DNA of 43,365 nucleotides. Source: Candidatus Margulisiibacteriota bacterium. GTDB lineage: Bacteria > Margulisbacteria > Termititenacia > Termititenacales > Termititenacaceae. The stretch lies in NCBI GenBank assembly GCA_031274525.1, contig JAISQA010000064.1, positions 1 through 43,365 of the forward strand, written 5' to 3'. Shown here piece by piece: positions 15,162 to 24,756 of the stretch; the first letter of the stretch is position 1, and the number at the start of each line of letters is the position of its first letter. Made by a program: the position numbers and the translations under genes. The notes below the pieces were generated by a model. The model made no database searches. It was not told the origin of the DNA and saw only the letters and a list, made by a program, of their open reading frames with translations.

Positions 15162-16787
15162 ATGACCCGCAAAATCCTCGTCACCAGCGCGCTGCCCTAC
15201 GCCAACGGCAGCATCCACCTCGGCCATCTGGTCGAGTATATTCAGACCGATATCTGGGTGCGCTACCAAAAACTGCTGGGCAATGAGTGTTATTATATGT
15301 GCGCGGACGACACGCACGGCACGCCGGTCATGCTTTCCGCTAAACGCCGTAACCTCGCGCCGGAAGAATTAATCGCCCAAATGCACGCTGAACACAGTGC
15401 GGATTTTGCGGCTTTTAATATCGGTTTTGACAATTATTACTCGACCAACTCGCCGGAAAATAAAGCGCTGTCCGAACTGTTCTACCGTCAGGCCAGGGCT
15501 AAAGGCTTGATCTATGAACAAGACATCTCGCAGGCTTATTGTGAAAAATGCCGGATGTTCCTGCCCGACCGTTTCATCAAAGGCGTCTGCCCGCAGTGCG
15601 GCGCGGCGGAGCAGTACGGCGACTCCTGCGAAGTCTGCTCGGCGACTTACTCGCCGCTGGATCTGCTCGACGCCCATTGTACGGAATGCGGCGGTGCGCC
15701 GGTGCAGAAAAACAGTGTGCATTACTTCTTCAAGCTCAGCGCCATGACCGCGGAGCTGCTGGCCTGGGTTCAGGCCGGACACATCCACACCGAGATTTAT
15801 AACAAACTGCAGGAATGGTTTAAGCAGGGCCTGCACGACTGGGACATCTCGCGCGACGCGCCGTATTTCGGCTTTCAAATCCCCGGCACGGATCATAAAT
15901 ATTTTTATGTCTGGCTGGACGCGCCGGTCGGCTATATCGCCACCACCCAAAACTTCTGCGCGCAAAACGGCAAAAACTTTGAGGACATCTGGATAAAGCC
16001 CGGATTTGAGATACATCATTTCATCGGCAAAGACATTCTTTATTTTCACACGCTGTTCTGGCCGGCTATGCTGCTGGCTGCTGGTTTCCGCACGCCGGAT
16101 CAGGTGCATATTCACGGGTTTCTGACCGTCAACGGCGAGAAAATGTCCAAAAGCCGCGGCACTTTTATACAGGCGCGCCGGTATATCAACGCCGGCCTCA
16201 ATCCTGAATATCTGCGTTATTATTACGCCTCCAAGCTCGGCGCCAGTCTGAACGACATTGACCTCAATATCGCGGATTTTGCCTATAAAGTAAACTCGGA
16301 TATAGTCAATAAACTGGTCAATATCGGCAGCCGGCTGGGCAGCATCGTCCACAAAAAACTGCACGGCCGGCTGACCGCGCCGGACGCGGCCGGCCAGGCA
16401 GTTCTGGCGGAAATAAACGCCGCGCAGTCCGGCATTGGCCAGGCCTATGAGGAGCTGGAATATCACAAAGCGGCGCGCGAGATAATGCGTCTGGCCGACG
16501 CCGCCAATAAATATATCAACGACAGCGCACCGTGGCATGTCGTCAAAACAGACCCGGAGCGGGCGGCGCAGATCTGCACGGCCGGCCTGAACTGCCTCAA
16601 GACCTTAACCGCTTATATCAAGCCGATCCTGCCGCTCACCGCCGCCGGTGTGGAAAAGTTTTTGAACTGCGGAGAGTTGAATTTTCAGAACGCGGCGGAT
16701 ATACTGACCCACTGCCAGATCAATGTGTATGAGCATCTGGCGCAGAGAGTGGACGAAAAAGAGATAAGTGCCAAATTGTTAGGGTAA
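15162..16787 (+). CDS. metG: Methionyl-tRNA synthetase
   Basis: 541-residue class I synthetase charging tRNA-Met. The HIGH-type motif is HLGH at residues 19-22 in ALPYANGSIHLGHL. The zinc knuckle region has four CXXC-type pairs (CEKC, CPQC, CEVC, CTEC), the two-knuckle E. coli-like form. The KMSKS loop is intact (EKMSKSRGTFI). The protein ends after the anticodon-binding helices without the C-terminal tRNA-binding (Trbp111-like) domain. GGAG lies 8 nt before the ATG. Confidence 0.95.
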   Translation: MTRKILVTSALPYANGSIHLGHLVEYIQTDIWVRYQKLLGNECYYMCADDTHGTPVMLSAKRRNLAPEELIAQMHAEHSADFAAFNIGFDNYYSTNSPENKALSELFYRQARAKGLIYEQDISQAYCEKCRMFLPDRFIKGVCPQCGAAEQYGDSCEVCSATYSPLDLLDAHCTECGGAPVQKNSVHYFFKLSAMTAELLAWVQAGHIHTEIYNKLQEWFKQGLHDWDISRDAPYFGFQIPGTDHKYFYVWLDAPVGYIATTQNFCAQNGKNFEDIWIKPGFEIHHFIGKDILYFHTLFWPAMLLAAGFRTPDQVHIHGFLTVNGEKMSKSRGTFIQARRYINAGLNPEYLRYYYASKLGASLNDIDLNIADFAYKVNSDIVNKLVNIGSRLGSIVHKKLHGRLTAPDAAGQAVLAEINAAQSGIGQAYEELEYHKAAREIMRLADAANKYINDSAPWHVVKTDPERAAQICTAGLNCLKTLTAYIKPILPLTAAGVEKFLNCGELNFQNAADILTHCQINVYEHLAQRVDEKEISAKLLG

Positions 16788-16803
16788 AAGCACCCCTGTT
16801 TCA

Positions 16804-16863
16804 CCGGGCGGTTCGCCTGCGCTCACCGTCCGGGAAAAAATATAGCCAGTGCGCGCAGGCGAA
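16804..16863 (+). repeat. Palindromic repeat in the trxA leader
   Basis: Stem CCGGGCGG/CCGTCCGG (16804-16811, 16826-16833; one G-U pair) encloses the 14-nt loop TTCGCCTGCGCTCA, the same loop class as at 8038 and 8124. Eleven loop bases (16812-16822) are perfectly complementary to GCGCAGGCGAA at 16853-16863, so the loop can form either a hairpin or a longer alternative stem. The downstream half ends just before the trxA SD. Confidence 0.7.
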
Positions 16864-16879
16864 CTATGGGGAGGGAATT

Positions 16880-17200
16880 ATGGTGAAAGAATTAAATAAC
16901 GCAGAATTTCAGAAAGAGGCGCTGGACAGCGCGCTGCCTGTGCTGGTCGATTTTTGGGCGCCCTGGTGCGGGCCATGCCGGATGATGGCGCCGGTGCTGG
17001 AAGACGTCGCCAATCAGCTGGCCGGACAACTCAGCACGGCCAAAGTAAATACGGACGAAAATCCGGAACTGGCCGCGCAATACGGTATTACCAGTATTCC
17101 CTGTCTGATCCTCTTCAAAGGCGGAAAGGAAATCAACCGTTTCGTCGGCGTACAGCAGCCGACCAGCGCTTTCGTGGCAAAACTAAAAAACAGCCTTTAG
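16880..17200 (+). CDS. trxA: Thioredoxin
   Basis: 106-residue classical thioredoxin. The active site is WCGPC with Cys30 and Cys33, in the context VDFWAPWCGPCRMMAP, followed by the cis-Pro loop TSIPCLILF. It reduces protein disulfides in the cytoplasm. The SD GGGAGGG lies 5 nt before the ATG. The leader includes a palindromic repeat whose alternative pairing could affect this SD. Confidence 0.96.
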   Translation: MVKELNNAEFQKEALDSALPVLVDFWAPWCGPCRMMAPVLEDVANQLAGQLSTAKVNTDENPELAAQYGITSIPCLILFKGGKEINRFVGVQQPTSAFVAKLKNSL

Positions 17201-17224
17201 CCCAACGCCGCCTAAACAGCTGTC

Positions 17225-17253
17225 TTGTTCCCGCCTGTACTGGCCCCTAAAAT
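17225..17253 (+). promoter_or_regulatory. Promoter upstream of the putative C-rich-loop sRNA
   Basis: TTGTTC (17225-17230) and TAAAAT (17248-17253) are 17 nt apart. The predicted start near 17260 lies between the trxA stop and the double hairpin. Confidence 0.5.
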
Positions 17254-17259
17254 AAATGA

Positions 17260-17395
17260 AATTTTTTTAAACTGCTTACGATATCTTTATGCAACCGGAA
17301 ATAGTTTTCCTTTCCCCCCTTAAACTATTTCCGGTCTGGCAATCAAACAGGCTGTCAACACCTATCCCCCCTTTGTGGCAGCCTGTTTCTTTTGT
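17260..17395 (+). ncRNA. Putative small RNA with two C-rich hairpin loops
   Basis: Hairpin 1: a perfect 14-bp stem (17294-17307 with 17322-17335) with 14-nt loop TCCTTTCCCCCCTT. Hairpin 2: a 13-bp stem (17345-17357 with 17376-17388, one G-U) with a loop containing CCTATCCCCCCTTT, followed by CTTTT as a terminator tail. The two stems are unrelated but both loops share CCTNTCCCCCCTT, so the loop is the conserved part. Exposed C-rich loops that pair with G-rich Shine-Dalgarno sites are typical of sRNAs such as the UCCC-motif RNAs of Gram-positive bacteria and RepG of Helicobacter. Alternatives: tandem terminators of trxA and ruvA, or a - strand RNA with G-rich loops. Confidence 0.5.
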
Positions 17396-17457
17396 CTCCG
17401 TAAATTAGCTATTTTCACCCCTCAGCGTTTCAGTGCGTAAACAAACGGGGACATAAA

Positions 17458-18063
17458 TTACAGGTGTCTCAAAAGATAGGTTACGGCCTTTTCGGTAGAA
17501 TCCAGAGCGGTCAGCGCGGCCTGATGCTGGCGCAGCGCCAGCTCGCTTTCTTTGGCCGTGTAGCCCAGCGCGCTCAAAGCCGCCCGGATATCCGTCAGAA
17601 AACTTTCTTCCAGCAGACTGTCCGCTCGGGGCAGGGCTTTGTTATTTTTGTCGGTGATCAATTCCGCAAAAAGCACGGCGATTTTGTCTTTTAGCTCCAG
17701 GACGATTTTCTCGGCGGTCTTTTTACCAAGGCCCAGTCCCGCCGCATCGCCGCGGTAAATCAAATTGACCGTCTCCGCCGGACTGTGCCGGGCCAGCACG
17801 GTCAGCGCCATTTTAGGCCCGACACCGGACACCGCCAGCATGGTTAAAAAAAGTTTGCGTTCCTGCCATTCCCTGAAACCATAGAGCACGTTGGCGTCCT
17901 CGCGGATATGCTGATAAATATAAAAAGCCTGCTCACGTTTATCCAGAGCCAGCCCCTGCAGCCCGCGCTCGCTCAAGTAAACCTGATACCCCACGCCCTG
18001 CACATCCAGCACCACGCTTTGTTCGTCCCGCGCGATAATATGTCCCCGTAAATAAGCTATCAT
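17458..18063 (-). CDS. ruvA: Holliday junction branch migration protein RuvA
   Basis: 201-residue RuvA, the tetrameric junction-binding subunit of RuvAB. MIAYLRGHIIARDEQSVVLDVQGVGYQVYLS is the N-terminal OB fold. The helix-hairpin-helix signature VSGVGPKMALTVL is intact, and the second one is GLGKKTAEKIVLEL. The C-terminal RuvB-contacting domain is present. It is downstream of ruvC on the same strand. Its ATG overlaps a stop codon belonging to a duplicated copy of the ruvC 3' end. ruvB is not in the window. Confidence 0.94.
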   Translation of the reverse strand: MIAYLRGHIIARDEQSVVLDVQGVGYQVYLSERGLQGLALDKREQAFYIYQHIREDANVLYGFREWQERKLFLTMLAVSGVGPKMALTVLARHSPAETVNLIYRGDAAGLGLGKKTAEKIVLELKDKIAVLFAELITDKNNKALPRADSLLEESFLTDIRAALSALGYTAKESELALRQHQAALTALDSTEKAVTYLLRHL

Positions 18064-18065
18064 TC

Positions 18066-18232
18066 CTTAACCTGTATCCTTTCCAGTATAGCGCTGTGCG
18101 CGTGGCAAATCGCCGCCGCCAGCGCATTTTTCGCGGCGGCTCACCGCACTTTTTCCAAACAATGCTATTTCTTAACCTGTATCCTTTCCAGTATAGCGCT
18201 GTGCGCGTGACAAATCGCCGCCGCCAGCGCAT
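18066..18232. repeat. 62-bp direct duplication of the ruvC 3' end
   Basis: 18066-18127 and 18171-18232 are identical except for one base (the first copy has G and the second A in the GTGRCAAAT stretch), at a period of 105 bp. The copy at 18171 is the live ruvC end; the copy at 18066 encodes the same C-terminus with one changed residue and a stop overlapping the ruvA ATG. That overlap suggests the ruvA-proximal copy is the original end. Confidence 0.85.
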
Positions 18233-18677
18233 CCGCTGCGTCATCCGGCCTGACGATTTCTTTTAAGCCGAGCAAACGTTTGACCATTTCCTGCACCTGT
18301 TTTTTGTCCGCGCGGGCATAGCCGCAGACGCTTTGTTTGATTTGCAGCGGCCGGTATTCCGCCAGAGGCACCTCAGCGCGTGCCGCCGCCAGCAGGATCA
18401 CGCCTCTGGCCTGCGCCACGGTCAGACCGGTCGTCACATTTTTAGCAAAAAACAACTGCTCGACAGACATCACATCCGGCGCGGTCTGCGCAAGAATCTC
18501 GCTGATCCGCTCAAAGATCCGGCTCAATCTCTCGCTCTGGCTCATCGCCGGAGTATTCTGGATGCAGCCCGCCTCCACCATGCGCAGACGATTACCGCTC
18601 TGGGCAATCAGACCGTAGCCGACGCGCGCCGTGCCCGGGTCTATGCCTAAGATCAAGCGCTCGCCTTTTTTGCTCAC
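18165..18677 (-). CDS. ruvC: Crossover junction endodeoxyribonuclease RuvC
   Basis: About 170 residues. RuvC resolves Holliday junctions made accessible by RuvAB. LILGIDPGTARVGYG carries the first catalytic Asp, VEQLFFAKN the Glu, and RPDDAADALAAAICHAH the C-terminal Asp pair. GTG 18677 is chosen (AGGG a few bases upstream, family motif near residue 8); longer starts would run into ligA. The last residues come from one of two duplicated 62-bp blocks. Confidence 0.92.
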   Translation of the reverse strand: MSKKGERLILGIDPGTARVGYGLIAQSGNRLRMVEAGCIQNTPAMSQSERLSRIFERISEILAQTAPDVMSVEQLFFAKNVTTGLTVAQARGVILLAAARAEVPLAEYRPLQIKQSVCGYARADKKQVQEMVKRLLGLKEIVRPDDAADALAAAICHAHSAILERIQVKK

Positions 18678-18687
18678 TACCACCCTA

Positions 18688-20655
<1,968 letters not shown>

Positions 20656-20698
20656 TCAGGGTATATTTTGCTAAGCAGCAAACCAGAAGGAAACAATT

Positions 20699-21241
20699 AT
20701 GTTAAAAGCGTTCAAAGAGCAGGTTTCTCAAATCCAGGAAGAACTGGAAAATGTTTTAGCACACACCCAGGAGCTGTCCGGCGTAATCCATAAAATGCAG
20801 GCCGAACTGGAGGCTGTCTCCACAACTGCCAATAATAGCCAAAAGATAACCGAAATACAGGAAAAATATGCCGCAGACATTCCGGCTGATATAGTGGCTG
20901 AAACAGCCGCGATTATTGCCGCCAGAGAAAATATAAAAAAACTGCTGGCTTTTTTCCTGTATACCTGTTCTCATTTTTTACAGCTGGATATTCAGCTTAA
21001 TACGCCTTATACCTTTACGGTAGAAAATCAGCCGTTTGAGGGGGAAAATTTTATGAAAATTTTACACAATAACAAGATCGCAAGTCTTAATCATAAAATG
21101 AGCGAGTTTTTTATTCAGCAGTTTTCGCCAGGAGAGCACAGTTTTGTTTTTTATCTGAATGAGCAGCAAGAAATAGGCCTGCGCGTTGACGGTAAAGAGA
21201 TCAGCCCGCCAGCCGGGCAATCCACTCCGTCACGGCCATAA
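20699..21241 (+). CDS. Hypothetical coiled-coil protein
   Basis: 180 residues, not recognised. The first ~60 residues are strongly heptad-like (FKEQVSQIQEELENVLAHTQELSGVIHKMQAELEAV is helical and acidic), then an Ala-rich segment and a beta-rich C-terminal domain. No signal peptide; one weak hydrophobic stretch (LLAFFLYTCSHFL). An AGAAGGAAA-type SD is close to the ATG. The 3' end overlaps the convergent amj gene by 41 bp. Confidence 0.65.
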   Translation: MLKAFKEQVSQIQEELENVLAHTQELSGVIHKMQAELEAVSTTANNSQKITEIQEKYAADIPADIVAETAAIIAARENIKKLLAFFLYTCSHFLQLDIQLNTPYTFTVENQPFEGENFMKILHNNKIASLNHKMSEFFIQQFSPGEHSFVFYLNEQQEIGLRVDGKEISPPAGQSTPSRP

Positions 21242-22016
21242 TATACCGCGCCGCCGGCCAGAGAATCAGCTGGGCCAGGATCAGCGTCGCCAGCAGACGC
21301 CCGGCCTGCAGAAAAAACACCATAGTCCAGACATCATTTAAGGGCCGTTTGCCATGCACCACCTGATCGGTGATATGCGCACCAGCAGGATCGACCAGCA
21401 CCGCCAGCATTATGGTCGCCAGGCCGTTGACTATGCCGGAGAGCTGCACGGCTGTCGCGCGCTGTTCCGGCAAAAAAGCTCCGGCCAGCAGCGCGGCCAG
21501 CACACCGACCGCGTAAATCCCGACCATCAGCACATTGCAGTAGAGAAAAGTCCGCGGAATAGCCCGGTAATTAACGCCGGCCAGATAACGCAGAGACGGC
21601 AGGCGCAGATTAAGCAGGATCTTGAGCAGATTGCGCGGCCGCAAAGCGGCAAAGATCAGCCGGGGTATCGAACCCTGCTGCTCAAAAATATAAATGCCCC
21701 GCACCAAAATATAGGACACACCCGGCGTCAGCAGCATGCCCAGCAGATTGCCCGCAAAAGCCGCCAGCAGGATCAAACGAAAACTGCCCAGCAACTCCGG
21801 CGCGGTATGGAGCCGCACCGCCTGATCGACCAGCGCGCCAAGCAAAGGCGCCTGAAACATATTGGACAAGCGCGCGGCCAGAAAAGCAATATTCACAAAA
21901 GACAGCGAGGTGGCGATCTGTTTGGTGCGCGCGCCGGCCAGCCGCATAGACAGGGCCAGCGCCTCCGTCAGATGAATGACCAGCGTGAAACAGCAGACAA
22001 TTGCAACGGTGTTCAC
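21201..22016 (-). CDS. amj: Amj-type lipid II flippase (DUF2837)
   Basis: 271 residues, about six membrane segments. MRLAGARTKQIATSLSFVNIAFLAARLSNMFQAPLLGALVD is the recognisable Amj signature. Amj is the alternate lipid II flippase that can replace MurJ in peptidoglycan synthesis in Bacillus subtilis; by homology it moves lipid-linked precursor across the inner membrane. Whether murJ is also in this genome is not visible. The start is GTG, 7 nt after a TATAAT box. Convergent with, and overlapping, the preceding hypothetical gene by 41 bp. Confidence 0.85.
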   Translation of the reverse strand: MNTVAIVCCFTLVIHLTEALALSMRLAGARTKQIATSLSFVNIAFLAARLSNMFQAPLLGALVDQAVRLHTAPELLGSFRLILLAAFAGNLLGMLLTPGVSYILVRGIYIFEQQGSIPRLIFAALRPRNLLKILLNLRLPSLRYLAGVNYRAIPRTFLYCNVLMVGIYAVGVLAALLAGAFLPEQRATAVQLSGIVNGLATIMLAVLVDPAGAHITDQVVHGKRPLNDVWTMVFFLQAGRLLATLILAQLILWPAARYIMAVTEWIARLAG

Positions 22017-22023
22017 AGGTTAG

Positions 22024-22029
22024 ATTATA
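22024..22029 (-). promoter_or_regulatory. TATAAT seven bases before the amj GTG
   Basis: Same geometry as ligA and priA but with a GTG start. A 12-bp palindrome CTTTAGCTAAAG (22050-22061) lies about 20 bp further upstream, where a regulator could bind. Confidence 0.55.
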
Positions 22030-22075
22030 ACTGAAACTCCCGACTTAGGCTTTAGCTAAAGGCGGCTGCCCCCGG

Positions 22076-22423
22076 CTACTCCCGGTAACTCACGCTGGCT
22101 CTGTCCGTTTCCCAGACTGTCACCTTATAGACCGGCAGCACGCCGGACAGGTCTTTATAGATCTGTCTGGCGATATTCTCGGCCGTGGGCGAATCCGGCA
22201 GGACATCATTCAAATATTTATGGTCAAATTTTTCCAGCTCTTTCTGGAGCGCATTTTTTATTTCTTTAAAATCTCTGACCCAGCCGACCGTCGCGTCCTG
22301 TTTGTCCCCGCGCACGGTCAAAGCCACGCGCCAATTGTGGCCGTGCAGATTTTCACAGGGGCTATTGCTCTTGATAAGCTGGTGCGCGCCGGAGAAGGAG
22401 CTCTCGACCGTCAATTCGAACAT
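22076..22423 (-). CDS. queD: 6-carboxytetrahydropterin synthase (QueD-like)
   Basis: 115 residues of the PTPS/QueD family. Zinc ligands are His in FSGAHQL and the pair in LHGHNWR; Cys in NSPCENLHGHN is the catalytic position; DKYLNDV-like region (FDHKYLNDVLPDSPTAENIA) and the C-terminal Glu (TVWETDRASVSY) bind the pterin. It makes carboxytetrahydropterin for queuosine/preQ0. ATG 22423 is set by the excellent SD AAGGAGG and the family N-terminus. It begins inside murI, a 62-bp overlap. Confidence 0.9.
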   Translation of the reverse strand: MFELTVESSFSGAHQLIKSNSPCENLHGHNWRVALTVRGDKQDATVGWVRDFKEIKNALQKELEKFDHKYLNDVLPDSPTAENIARQIYKDLSGVLPVYKVTVWETDRASVSYRE

Positions 22424-23153
22424 ATTTACCTCCTTGATATTCGCTGGCCACAAACTCATAATGCCTTTTACCCTCCGCTAAAAGCGCTCCTCCGGCCAAA
22501 ATTTCTCTGGCCAGCGCCGCGGTGCCAACCGCCGGATCGACATACTGCAGATCCATGCCGGCCTGCCGGCGGATGATCACATCGATCAGCGGATAATGCG
22601 TGCAGCCATAGATCAGCGTGTCAATGCCGGCCTGCAGCAGCGGCCGCAAATACTCCGCAGCCAGCGCCTGCAATTCCGGCGAGTCATAATCGCCCTTTTC
22701 GATCAGCGGCACGAACTGCGGACAGGCCTGTTCATAGACTTCGACCGAGGGATTGAGGCTGGTCAAAATATTTTTATAGGCGTGCGCCCTGACCGTGGCT
22801 TCGGTAGCCAGCACGCCGATTTTTTTATTTTTGGTCAGCGCAAAAGCCGTGTTCGCACCAGGGCCGATCACGCCGAGGATCGGCATAGCAAACAAATCCT
22901 TGCTGCGTTCTAAGGCTATCGCCGAGGAAGTATTGCAGGCCACAATGACCAGCTTGACCCCGCGGCCGGCAAAATAACGTAAAATTTCTTCATTGATAGC
23001 GATGATTTCCTGCGGGGTTTTGGAGCCGTAAGGCACGCGGGCCAGATCGGCATAGTAAATAACCGATTCCTGCGGCAGCTGTTTCTGCACCTCGCGCAGA
23101 ACGGTCAATCCGCCCAATCCGGAGTCAAAAATACCTATCGGTCTATTGTCCAT
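22362..23153 (-). CDS. murI: Glutamate racemase
   Basis: 263-residue MurI making D-glutamate for peptidoglycan. IGIFDSGLGGLTVL at the N-terminus; catalytic cysteines Cys73 (VACNTSSA) and Cys184 (YGCTHYPL). Both are intact. The C-terminal ~20 residues are read through the queD SD and start, giving an unusually long 62-bp overlap. A TATAAT box lies 11 nt before the ATG (23165-23170). Confidence 0.94.
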   Translation of the reverse strand: MDNRPIGIFDSGLGGLTVLREVQKQLPQESVIYYADLARVPYGSKTPQEIIAINEEILRYFAGRGVKLVIVACNTSSAIALERSKDLFAMPILGVIGPGANTAFALTKNKKIGVLATEATVRAHAYKNILTSLNPSVEVYEQACPQFVPLIEKGDYDSPELQALAAEYLRPLLQAGIDTLIYGCTHYPLIDVIIRRQAGMDLQYVDPAVGTAALAREILAGGALLAEGKRHYEFVASEYQGGKYVRIDGRELLLRRAPAYQEQ

Positions 23154-23185
23154 AATGAGCGAAAATTATACACCGGAAGAGGGTT

Positions 23186-24736
23186 TCAATACATATTCAG
23201 CGGATCGACATCAAGCTCGATCCTGACCGGCGACTCGGCCGGGAAGTCCGCATAATTCACGGAAACATCTTTGAGCAGGATCTGCCAGCGGTAAAACCCG
23301 CGCAGCCGGCGCAGAATACAGGGCGCCGGGCCGCTGACCCGTGGCGCGTATTTAAGAGCGTATTCCTGCGCCATATTCCGGGCCAGCGTTTCTTCCCGCG
23401 CCGAAAAAACCAGCGAGGTCAGGCGGGAAAACGGCGGATAATTCAATTCCCGCCGCTGTGCCAGCTCCTGCGCGTAAAATCCCGGATAATCATGACCAGC
23501 CGCCGCCTGTATGGCGTAATGTTCGGGATTGTAAGTCTGGACCAGAACTTTACCGGGCCGGGCGCCGCGGCCGGCGCGGCCCGCCGCCTGGGTCAGCAGT
23601 TGAAAAGTCCGCTCGGCCGCGCGGAAATCCGGCAGATTGAGCAGCGTGTCCGCGGAAATAATGCCGACCAGCGTAACTTCCGGGAAATCGTGGCCTTTGG
23701 CGATCATCTGGGTGCCGAGCAGCACCGCTTTATCCGCGGCCAAAAAGTCCTGAATAATTCTGGCATGCGCGCCGCGTTTTTCCGTGGTGTCCCCGTCCAT
23801 GCGGAAGAGCTGAATATCGCCGAAATATTTGCGCAGCTCTGTTTCCACTTTCTGCGTGCCCGTGCCAAAGTACTTAAAATAACCGGAATGACAGGCGGGG
23901 CATTTATCCGGCACAGTCTGTTCATAGCCGCAGTAATGGCATTTGGCGCGGCCGTCCGAGTGATACACCAGTGACACACTGCAGCGCGGACACTCCAGCG
24001 CCAGACCGCAGGCGCGGCAGCTGATAAACGAAGCAAACCCGCGCCGGTTCAGAAAAATAACCGCCTTGCCCCGCGCGTCCAGACAGACGCGCAGCTCATG
24101 CTGCAGTTTTTTGGAAAGCACCGAAAAATTGCCGTGCTGGAGCTCCGTACGCAGGTCAATAATCTCCACCGGCGGCAAAGGCCGGCCGTTAATGCGCTGC
24201 GGCAGGTAAACATATCCGTAACGTTCATCCGGCGGATTTTGAAATAAATAAAAAGTTTCCAGCGCCGGCGTAGCCGTGCCCAGCACCACTTTAGCGCCGC
24301 ATAATTCGGCCCGCCGCCAGGCCGCGCGCACAGCGTGATAACGGGGGTTATTGTCCTGTTTGTACGAGCTGTCCTGTTCTTCATCGATGATTATTAAGCC
24401 CGGTCTGGCAAAGGGCGCGAAAAGCGCCGAGCGGGCGCCGACCACTAACTGGACTTCGCCGCGGCTAATTTTCTGCCAATTGTCCCGCCGCTCTTTGGGC
24501 GTCAGTGCGCTGTGCAGTACCGCGATAGGAAAACGTTCGGCAAAACGCTGGATAGTCTGCGGCGTGAGCGAGATCTCCGGCACCAGCACTATGACCTGCC
24601 GGCCGGAGGCGATGGTCTGCGCGGCGGCCTGTAAATAAATTTCCGTCTTGCCGCTGCCCGTCACGCCATGCACGAGCGTAAATTGTTTTTGCTGAATAAC
24701 AGTCAGCGCTTTTTGCTGAGCGGGAGTAAGCGGCAT
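23186..24736 (-). CDS. priA: PriA-like primosomal helicase lacking the N-terminal DNA-binding domain
   Basis: 516 residues against about 730 for typical PriA. Present: Walker A GVTGSGKT (24-31), motif II DEEQ (118-121), SYKQDNNPRYHAV, eight zinc cysteines (CRAC, CPRC, CHYC, CPAC), GTQMIAKGHDFP, TQAAGRAGR and the C-terminal domain. Missing: the ~200-residue 3'-DNA-binding and winged-helix part. The family motif II is DEEH; the His here is Gln. The preceding gene ends 21 bp upstream and a TATAAT box lies 7 nt before the ATG, so the short start looks genuine rather than misassigned. Restart of stalled forks is the likely role. Confidence 0.88.
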   Translation of the reverse strand: MPLTPAQQKALTVIQQKQFTLVHGVTGSGKTEIYLQAAAQTIASGRQVIVLVPEISLTPQTIQRFAERFPIAVLHSALTPKERRDNWQKISRGEVQLVVGARSALFAPFARPGLIIIDEEQDSSYKQDNNPRYHAVRAAWRRAELCGAKVVLGTATPALETFYLFQNPPDERYGYVYLPQRINGRPLPPVEIIDLRTELQHGNFSVLSKKLQHELRVCLDARGKAVIFLNRRGFASFISCRACGLALECPRCSVSLVYHSDGRAKCHYCGYEQTVPDKCPACHSGYFKYFGTGTQKVETELRKYFGDIQLFRMDGDTTEKRGAHARIIQDFLAADKAVLLGTQMIAKGHDFPEVTLVGIISADTLLNLPDFRAAERTFQLLTQAAGRAGRGARPGKVLVQTYNPEHYAIQAAAGHDYPGFYAQELAQRRELNYPPFSRLTSLVFSAREETLARNMAQEYALKYAPRVSGPAPCILRRLRGFYRWQILLKDVSVNYADFPAESPVRIELDVDPLNMY

Positions 24737-24743
24737 AAGCGCG

Positions 24744-24749
24744 ATTATA
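24744..24749 (-). promoter_or_regulatory. Extended -10 (TGGTATAAT) seven bases before priA
   Basis: On the - strand TGG-TATAAT ends 7 nt before ATG 24736; no SD. The extended -10 can compensate for a missing -35. It supports 24736 as the true 5' end of this short priA. Confidence 0.6.
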
Positions 24750-24756
24750 CCACTTA

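Noticed and set aside
15369-16538. 389-codon - strand frame opposite metG
   Set aside because: Antisense shadow of a conserved synthetase gene; no SD or motif.
17939-18244. Frame with a repeated MRWRRRF...TALYWKGYRL peptide
   Set aside because: Out-of-frame translation of the 62-bp ruvC duplication, not a protein repeat.
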